Source: Microcaldota archaeon (GTDB taxonomy: Archaea; B1Sed10-29; JACOVT01). From it: a stretch of DNA of 9,430 bases. Shown piece after piece: positions 5,112 to 9,430 of the stretch. How positions within the stretch are numbered: position 1 is the stretch's first letter; each line of letters starts with the position of its first letter. Location: contig JACOVT010000076.1 in assembly GCA_016177165.1 (NCBI GenBank), forward strand, positions 1 through 9,430. Direction: 5' to 3'. The position numbers and the translations under genes are program-made. The notes beneath the pieces are model-generated. The model had not been told where the DNA came from, did not search any database, and saw nothing but the letters and a program-made list of their open reading frames with translations.

Positions 5112-5134
5112 CTGAGCTACGGGCCCGGCGCCAT

Positions 5135-5167
5135 TTGGGTTGCGGAATCATCAGTCATCCGCGCCAA
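5135..5167. repeat. Stem-loop upstream of the tRNA and kinase genes
   Basis: TTGG (5135-5138) pairs with CCAA (5164-5167), and GCGGA (5142-5146) with TCCGC (5158-5162), around an 11-nt loop. The stem is slightly better as plus-strand RNA (an extra T-G pair). The rest of 5127-5195 holds no gene I can support. The function is unknown. Confidence 0.35.
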
Positions 5168-5195
5168 GCGACGCACTTGATTCTCGAGTCCCGGG

Positions 5196-5201
5196 TTTAA
5201 A
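5196..5201. promoter_or_regulatory. TATA box for the polyprenol kinase-like gene
   Basis: TTTAAA within GGGTTTAAATCCC is centred 27.5 nt before GTG 5226, fitting a leaderless start there and arguing against the TTG at 5220. Being palindromic, it could also drive the tRNA on the other strand with a leader of about 46 nt. Confidence 0.5.
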
Positions 5202-5225
5202 TCCCTTTACGGTATTTATTTGCCC

Positions 5226-5825
5226 GTGAAAACAAGGTCAAAATGGGAGCTTCGGCTGGAACTGGAGCGCAACGCGGCCCACCTGTTCTTCGGGCTTGCG
5301 ATAGCCGGGTTCGTAGGCATCGCGCCGAAGTATGTTGGCACGCTTAAGACGCTGGCCCTGCTAGGGGTGGTCATAGCAGCAGGCGCCGCGATGAGCTTGG
5401 CTGTGCAGAAGAGGGTGAGAATACCGCTCGTCTCGGGATTCGTGGAGCGGCTGGAGCGGAAGAAGGCGTGGCCGGGCAAGGGGGCGATAGCCCTGTTCAC
5501 GGGTGTTTTCCTTGCGATCGCGCTCTTTGACAAGAGGCCCGCGTTCGTCGGGGCGCTGAGCGTTGCCCTATGCGACAGCTTCTCGACCATATTCGGCAAG
5601 TCGTGGGGCCGTCATAGGATAGTCGGAAAGAAAACAATCGAGGGATTCGTCGGGGGGTTCGTGCCAACGCTGGTGGTGTTGCTGGCGTTCATGAGCGCGC
5701 CGCTCGCATTGCTGGTGGCGCTGACAGCAAGCGTCGCTGAATTGCTTTCGCCAATGGATGACAACCTTGTTATACCGATACTGGCTGGCGCGGTGTTTAC
5801 CGCGTTCAGGTATTCCTTCGTCTAG
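5226..5825 (+). CDS. CTP-dependent polyprenol (dolichol) kinase-like membrane protein
   Basis: This 199-aa polytopic membrane protein belongs to the SEC59/DGK1/VTE5 family, whose members phosphorylate polyprenols or diacylglycerol, usually with CTP. Seen are the N-terminal E-R-N-A-A-H19 (family R/K-x-x-H), P-G-K-G-A at 83-87, D117, the F-G-K-S-W-G-R-H-R loop at 123-131 followed by K-K-T-I-E-G (135-140) and G-G, then A-E-L-L at 171-174 and D-D-N at 178-180. These cover the family's conserved cytosolic loops in order. The start at GTG 5226 is set by the TATA distance; TTG 5220 is the alternative. AglB follows 72 nt downstream under its own TATA-like element. The neighbours suggest it makes or recycles the dolichol-phosphate carrier for N-glycosylation (inference). 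A role with other prenyl alcohols is possible. Confidence 0.8.
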   Translation: MKTRSKWELRLELERNAAHLFFGLAIAGFVGIAPKYVGTLKTLALLGVVIAAGAAMSLAVQKRVRIPLVSGFVERLERKKAWPGKGAIALFTGVFLAIALFDKRPAFVGALSVALCDSFSTIFGKSWGRHRIVGKKTIEGFVGGFVPTLVVLLAFMSAPLALLVALTASVAELLSPMDDNLVIPILAGAVFTAFRYSFV

Positions 5826-5847
5826 ATAGACTGCGCATTGAAGAACG

Positions 5848-5855
5848 TTTAAAAA
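5848..5855 (+). promoter_or_regulatory. TATA-like element before aglB
   Basis: TTTAAAAA is centred about 46 nt before ATG 5898, predicting a leader of about 20 nt. No clear SD is seen in that leader (CTGGATTGTTCTG precedes the ATG). Confidence 0.4.
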
Positions 5856-5897
5856 CATCTGCTACCATCAGGTAGAGCGCAGTTCTGGATTGTTCTG

Positions 5898-8258
5898 ATG
5901 TCAATCAAACTTAACCCCCAAGGTATAGCATCGTTTGCCAAAGTGCACCGGATAGACATAGCCATATTCATCGCCCTGTTTCTTCTGGCGTTCGGCGTGC
6001 GCAGCGTGACGAGCGAGAAGTTCACCGACATATACGGGTTTGACTCGTTTTGGGCTGCACGGCAGACGCAGACGCTGATAAACCAGGGGTGGGTGTTCCC
6101 GTACAATGACACGATAACCGACTACCCCTATGGCCGTATAACAAACCCGGTAGAGTCGGGCTGGTGGATAATCAGCGCGGTCTCGTACAAGGTGGTGGCG
6201 ATATTCACCAGTACTCAGGGGTTCGATTACCACCTGTTCTCTCAGGTGTTCTCGTGGCTCAATGTGCTGGTCGGATCTCTGGCAATACCGTTCCTCTACC
6301 TGTTCGGCAAGAAGGCGTTTAACAGGATCACTGGCTTGACCGCGGCGTTGCTTCTGTCAGGCAGTGCGAATCACCTGTTCTACTCGATATACGGGCATGA
6401 CGAGAACGACGCGACAGGGCTAACGTTTTTCTTCGCGTCGCTGTTCTTGCTCGTGTGGGCCATAAAGTCGCGCGACCTGCGCATTGGGGTGCTGTTCTCC
6501 GCAACGCTGGCGTGGCTTTCCATAACCTGGCAGGCTTATATTGTCGTGGTATGGCTGATGTCGATAGCGTTCACTATTTACTTCATCATATTCTTCATTG
6601 GAAAGCTGGCCGGGATGTATCAGGACTCTGGGGAGAGGAGTCTTGACAGGAAGTGGATCATCTACTCGCTGCTGCTCGCCATCCCGTCTGTGTTGGCTAC
6701 CAAGTTCGTTGCGATAACCCAGTGGGACCCGCTCGTCATACTGCCGCTCACCGCGGCGATAATCATCTGCTCACTGCTGGAGATGCTTGCCTCCAAGCAC
6801 GGCTTGCGCGCGGACACCAACGTGAGGGAATGGCCTTGGCAGCAGAAATCGCTGGCCGTGGGCGTGATTTTCCTGCTGGCAAGCACTGCATTGATAGGAA
6901 CGTTTGTTTTCAAGGCGCCATTGGCGTTCGCTGGCATAGTGAGCGAGCCGCGCGACGTGCCCGACTACGCGAAGCGCCTAGACCAGACGATAGCCGAGCA
7001 GAACCCTGTCAGGGGCGCGGGATTCCTTGAAAAACTCGGGACGCTGGCTGTTTCCGGGTTCGGCAACGCGACTTGGCTGGCGTTCCTTGGGGCGTTGTTC
7101 GCGATAGCCAAGCTTTTCATCATGCCTCTCATGAGGAAGGACTTCAGGTACGAGTGGGACTTGGTGGCGGTCTGGTTCGTGCTCTACTCGATGATCAAGC
7201 TTACGAGCGTGAACCAGACGGCCTTTTTCCTGTCTGCAGCAATCGCTTTCGGGGCGGGCTATTTCATGGGCCAGCTCTACACCATGCTCAATTATTTTGG
7301 GAAGCAGATAGGGAAATACTTGGCATACGCGAAGGCAGCTGTCTTCTGCGTCGCGCTGATGATATTCTTCTCGTACAACACGGTTTCCATCGCGAACACC
7401 TACGGCTACAATTATGACATACCGAACGAGTGGTTCGAGACTTTCAACTTCTTCAAGGCAAACGTCACCAGCGGGGCGGTTGTCACGCCGTGGTGGGATT
7501 ACGGGCATTGGTTGCTCTACTATAATGGGGACAAGCTGCGGGTCTCGTCCGACAACGTTCACGGTTCCCCGCTGAACATCTGGACCACCGCAATGGCATT
7601 CACGCACACGACGGGTGCCAAGTGCTTCGTGTCGCAAGAGCTGGCTGACCGACTGGCAGGGGGGGATATTTCAAACCCCGACTGCCCGGATACCGAAGCC
7701 GACCTCGAACGCGCTGAGCTCGAGGCGCTCGAGATAATGAGGCCCATGAAGACCACCCACATACTCGTTGACAAGGAAATAGTGGGTGGCGGGCAGGGTG
7801 GCAAGTTCGGGGCGCTCGAGCACATTTCTCAAAACCAGGTGGGGTGCTTTCAAGCCGCCGGCTGCGAGGAAACAGGCAATGGCGCACAGTGCCCGCTCGG
7901 CCAGAACGACCAAGGGCAGACCGTTGGAATAACGTTCAACGCGTCTGAATGGCAGGAACTGGTGGACGCGCGTTGGCCCGGAGTGGCGCTGTTCAACAAA
8001 GGGATCCCGACGCGTGCCTTCGTGAAGAAGGACTCGAGCGGCATTGCGATATACATGAGCGCGCTTTCCTGCGGCCGGTTCGTGCCCCACCCGCTTTCGC
8101 CGTCGCTGTTTGCCTTCCAGAACAGGCTGTTCTTTAATGACCCGTGGCTAAAGTACGTCAAGAAGGTGTTTGACAACAAGTGGATACTGGTCTATGAAGT
8201 TGATTGGAATGCTGTCGACAAACGAAATGCTGGTACTGGCGGCAACGCTACTGGCTAG
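5898..8258 (+). CDS. aglB: Oligosaccharyltransferase AglB (STT3 family)
   Basis: This 786-aa catalytic subunit transfers the lipid-linked glycan to Asn in N-x-S/T on the outer face of the membrane. The N-terminal two thirds are polytopic. The first acidic motif is D49 in G-F-D-S-F-W, and a second acidic cluster is H-D168-E-N-D. The external-loop T-I-A-E (364-367, followed by Q-N-P) is the archaeal TIxE motif that holds the acceptor Asn. The soluble C-terminal domain has W-W-D-Y-G at 532-536, which binds the sequon Ser/Thr. A D625...G-G-K636-F segment resembles the DK-motif helix. Length is within the archaeal range. ATG 5898 directly precedes a short cytosolic tail and the first membrane helix. 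The end overlaps the next gene. Family assignment is very secure; glycan structure cannot be inferred. Confidence 0.96.
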   Translation: MSIKLNPQGIASFAKVHRIDIAIFIALFLLAFGVRSVTSEKFTDIYGFDSFWAARQTQTLINQGWVFPYNDTITDYPYGRITNPVESGWWIISAVSYKVVAIFTSTQGFDYHLFSQVFSWLNVLVGSLAIPFLYLFGKKAFNRITGLTAALLLSGSANHLFYSIYGHDENDATGLTFFFASLFLLVWAIKSRDLRIGVLFSATLAWLSITWQAYIVVVWLMSIAFTIYFIIFFIGKLAGMYQDSGERSLDRKWIIYSLLLAIPSVLATKFVAITQWDPLVILPLTAAIIICSLLEMLASKHGLRADTNVREWPWQQKSLAVGVIFLLASTALIGTFVFKAPLAFAGIVSEPRDVPDYAKRLDQTIAEQNPVRGAGFLEKLGTLAVSGFGNATWLAFLGALFAIAKLFIMPLMRKDFRYEWDLVAVWFVLYSMIKLTSVNQTAFFLSAAIAFGAGYFMGQLYTMLNYFGKQIGKYLAYAKAAVFCVALMIFFSYNTVSIANTYGYNYDIPNEWFETFNFFKANVTSGAVVTPWWDYGHWLLYYNGDKLRVSSDNVHGSPLNIWTTAMAFTHTTGAKCFVSQELADRLAGGDISNPDCPDTEADLERAELEALEIMRPMKTTHILVDKEIVGGGQGGKFGALEHISQNQVGCFQAAGCEETGNGAQCPLGQNDQGQTVGITFNASEWQELVDARWPGVALFNKGIPTRAFVKKDSSGIAIYMSALSCGRFVPHPLSPSLFAFQNRLFFNDPWLKYVKKVFDNKWILVYEVDWNAVDKRNAGTGGNATG

Positions 8259-9222
8259 CGCCCTGCTCTGCTTCCTCGTGACCCGTGAAGTCGTACGGAA
8301 GCTGAAGGGCAAGAAACACTTCGAGACAGAGCTGGGCTTCGTAGTGCCAGACTTGCACAAGCCCGACAAGCCTTCCATACCGAAGCTAGGTGGTATCGGG
8401 GTGGCGTTCGGCATAGCCGCGGGGGTGAGCGTTGCAACCGCTGCGTTTGCCGCGTTTGGCTTTCAGGTTGCGGGTGATCTGGCAAGGCTGTTTGCCATGT
8501 TCACCAGCGTGATTATACTCGGCCTTGTGGGACTCACCGATGACGTACTTAGGACGCGCTACCGCACGCGCGTCATAGCGCCGCTGTTGGCCGTTATTCC
8601 CATACTAGCGGTAGTGCCCGACACGACCGTGGCAGTGCCGTTCGCCGGCGTGTTCGGCCTCGGCTGGCTTTATTACGTGATAGCGGCCGCAGGCTTCGTC
8701 GTGCTGTCAAACGCCGTGAACATGGTGGGTGGGTTCAATGGCAGCGAGACTGGGTTGGGCAGCGTGACTGTAGGGGCGCTGCTCGCTACCGCGGTAGCGT
8801 TTAACCAGCTTGTTCCCTCATTATTCCTTGCAGCAGCGCTGGGCGCTTTCCTTGCTTTCCTGAGGTTCAACTGGTTCCCGGCGCGCTGCCTGCCAGGCAA
8901 CATGACCACGCATATCATCGGGTCGGTGTTCGCCGCAAGCGCGCTGGTGGGCAAGATGGAATTCATGGTGGCTGTCCTGTCGCTCCTGTACGTGACAGAG
9001 TTCTTCCTCAAGGCGCGCGGGGGGTTCCACGTAAAGTGGTGGGGAACCCTACAACAGGACGGCACACTGAAGCCTTCAGACTCTAGAACATACTCGATAC
9101 ACATGTTCTTCATGAAGCATTTCAGCCTCACCGAGCGCGGCCTCGTGGCGCGCGTGGTGGCGACCCAGGCGGCGATAGCCATTATTGTGGTTGCATTGAC
9201 TTTCTATGGCATAAAACCGTGA
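8209..9222 (+). CDS. GPT-family UDP-sugar:polyprenyl-phosphate sugar-1-phosphate transferase (Alg7/AglH-like)
   Basis: This 337-aa polytopic enzyme of glycosyltransferase family 4 (the MraY/WecA/Alg7 group) would place the first sugar-1-phosphate on the polyprenyl carrier. Seen are D-L-H-K-P-x-K-P-x-I-P-K-L-G-G (48-62), the Mg-binding L-T-D111-D112, N-A-V-N-M-V-G-G-F-N-G-S-E-T-G (168-182), which resembles archaeal and eukaryotic Alg7-type enzymes more than WecA, and F-N-W-F-P-A-R-C-L-P-G-N-M-T (220-233). That last motif normally reads G-D-T in the Alg7 branch, so the Asp is replaced by N231. The start is uncertain: TTG 8170, ATG 8194, 8209 or 8227 are in frame and all overlap aglB; 8209 is chosen because it leaves a short tail before the first helix. 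The overlap implies co-transcription with aglB. The sugar (GlcNAc or other) is not determined. Confidence 0.85.
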   Translation: MLSTNEMLVLAATLLASALLCFLVTREVVRKLKGKKHFETELGFVVPDLHKPDKPSIPKLGGIGVAFGIAAGVSVATAAFAAFGFQVAGDLARLFAMFTSVIILGLVGLTDDVLRTRYRTRVIAPLLAVIPILAVVPDTTVAVPFAGVFGLGWLYYVIAAAGFVVLSNAVNMVGGFNGSETGLGSVTVGALLATAVAFNQLVPSLFLAAALGAFLAFLRFNWFPARCLPGNMTTHIIGSVFAASALVGKMEFMVAVLSLLYVTEFFLKARGGFHVKWWGTLQQDGTLKPSDSRTYSIHMFFMKHFSLTERGLVARVVATQAAIAIIVVALTFYGIKP

Positions 9223-9227
9223 ATGAA

Positions 9228-9430
9228 ATGAAGGTAAAGGCAAGACTATTGACAAAGGGCTTGCGATGGGGGCGTGGCGTTGGCTACATAACTTTGAACA
9301 GCATCCCGAAAAAAGCAAGGTTCTATGTACCGAGGCCTCGCGGCGATGGCCGGTGGAATGTAGAGTACATAGGCCACCCGCCAACTGGGGGATTAGAACC
9401 AGTGTGGCTCAGGCCGACTCGCGCGGAAAA
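9228..9430 (+). CDS. Unknown basic protein, 3' truncated
   Basis: The frame opens with an ATG six nt after the preceding stop and stays open to the end of the window (67 codons visible). The product begins M-K-V-K-A-R-L-L-T-K-G-L-R-W-G-R-G-V-G and is rich in Arg, Lys and Gly, with aromatic residues (F-Y-V-P-R-P, W-N-V-E-Y). No family is recognised. An ATG at 9223 ends after two codons and is not used. The close spacing suggests it belongs to the aglB transcript. Short visible length limits confidence. Confidence 0.5.
   Translation, partial: MKVKARLLTKGLRWGRGVGYITLNSIPKKARFYVPRPRGDGRWNVEYIGHPPTGGLEPVWLRPTRAE

Larger units (their letters stand above)
4884..5126 (-). tRNA. tRNA-Ile (anticodon UAU) interrupted by three introns
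   Basis: Removing 5111-5047, 5022-4979 and 4956-4898 leaves 75 nt that fold as a full cloverleaf. The acceptor is GGGCCCG/CGGGCCC with A73. The D-arm is GCTC/GAGC with loop AGCCTGGTTA. The anticodon stem is CCGGT/ACCGG with loop CTTATAA, so the anticodon is UAU at 5026-5024. The variable loop is AGGTC. The T-arm is CCTGG/CCGGG with loop TTCAAAT. The body resembles archaeal tRNA-Ile. CCA is not encoded (A73 is followed by CAG). UAU would read AUA directly. The anticodon is unchanged if the intron-2 border shifts by one nt either way. No TATA is seen 25-30 nt upstream; TTTAAA at 5196-5201 is the nearest candidate, about 72 nt away, and would give a leader. Three introns in one tRNA are known mainly from Thermoproteales. 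Confidence 0.88.

Noticed and set aside
5147..5162. C/D-box-like strings (GATGACTGATGA on the minus strand).
   Set aside because: The C- and D-like boxes overlap each other and no second pair of boxes is found at sRNA spacing.
5127..5205. A possible second tRNA on the plus strand: three small stem-loops in a row, ending in a T-arm-like GGGTTTAAATCCC.
   Set aside because: No acceptor stem can be closed, the T-stem has only three pairs, there is no GG in a D-loop, and the middle hairpin has no U33-type anticodon loop. The TTTAAA is better explained as the TATA box of the gene at 5226.
6978..7637. 219-codon minus-strand frame inside aglB.
   Set aside because: It lies wholly within a well-conserved gene; long antisense frames are common in GC-rich DNA, and it shows no family motif.

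Overview
The window looks like a piece of an archaeal chromosome, probably from a DPANN-type lineage (that placement is inference). Archaeal marks seen directly are a fibrillarin-like RNA methyltransferase, an AglB-type oligosaccharyltransferase, TATA boxes about 25-27 nt before start codons (leaderless mRNAs), and a tRNA gene interrupted by introns bounded by bulge-helix-bulge (BHB) folds. The genes are GC-rich except the first one, which is visibly more AT-rich.

Layout. 1-966: 3' part of an AAA-type ATPase with a C-terminal nuclease-like fold. 1035-1987: a divergent pair, a small unknown protein (-) and a Maf-type nucleotide pyrophosphatase (+), each with the same TATA element at leaderless distance. 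2056-3918: an unknown protein (-) divergent from a membrane-anchored, sequon-bearing exported protein (+) that is translationally coupled to flpA. 3915-4703 (-): a membrane-anchored, cysteine-rich thioredoxin-fold protein that converges on flpA. 4761-5126: a repeat and RNA region. 5226-9222 (+): a polyprenol (dolichol) kinase-like protein, AglB, and a GPT-family sugar-1-phosphate transferase, forming an N-glycosylation cluster. 9228-9430: start of an unknown gene.

The most striking feature is on the minus strand at 5126-4884: a tRNA-Ile with anticodon UAU. Its cloverleaf is complete only after removal of three introns, in the D-loop (65 nt), the anticodon loop (44 nt, canonical 37/38) and the T-loop (59 nt). 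All three junctions fall at the positions that a BHB register of 3-nt bulge, 4-nt helix and 3-nt bulge predicts. The D-loop and T-loop introns are homologous to each other. They are also related to two tandem copies (49 bp identical, 72 bp period) lying immediately 3' of the tRNA. This suggests a small self-propagating or duplicating intron family caught at one locus.

Functionally, the right half supplies lipid-linked oligosaccharide assembly and transfer: lipid carrier phosphorylation, first sugar-phosphate addition and en bloc transfer to Asn. The two exported proteins on the left carry N-x-S/T sequons and could be substrates of that pathway.
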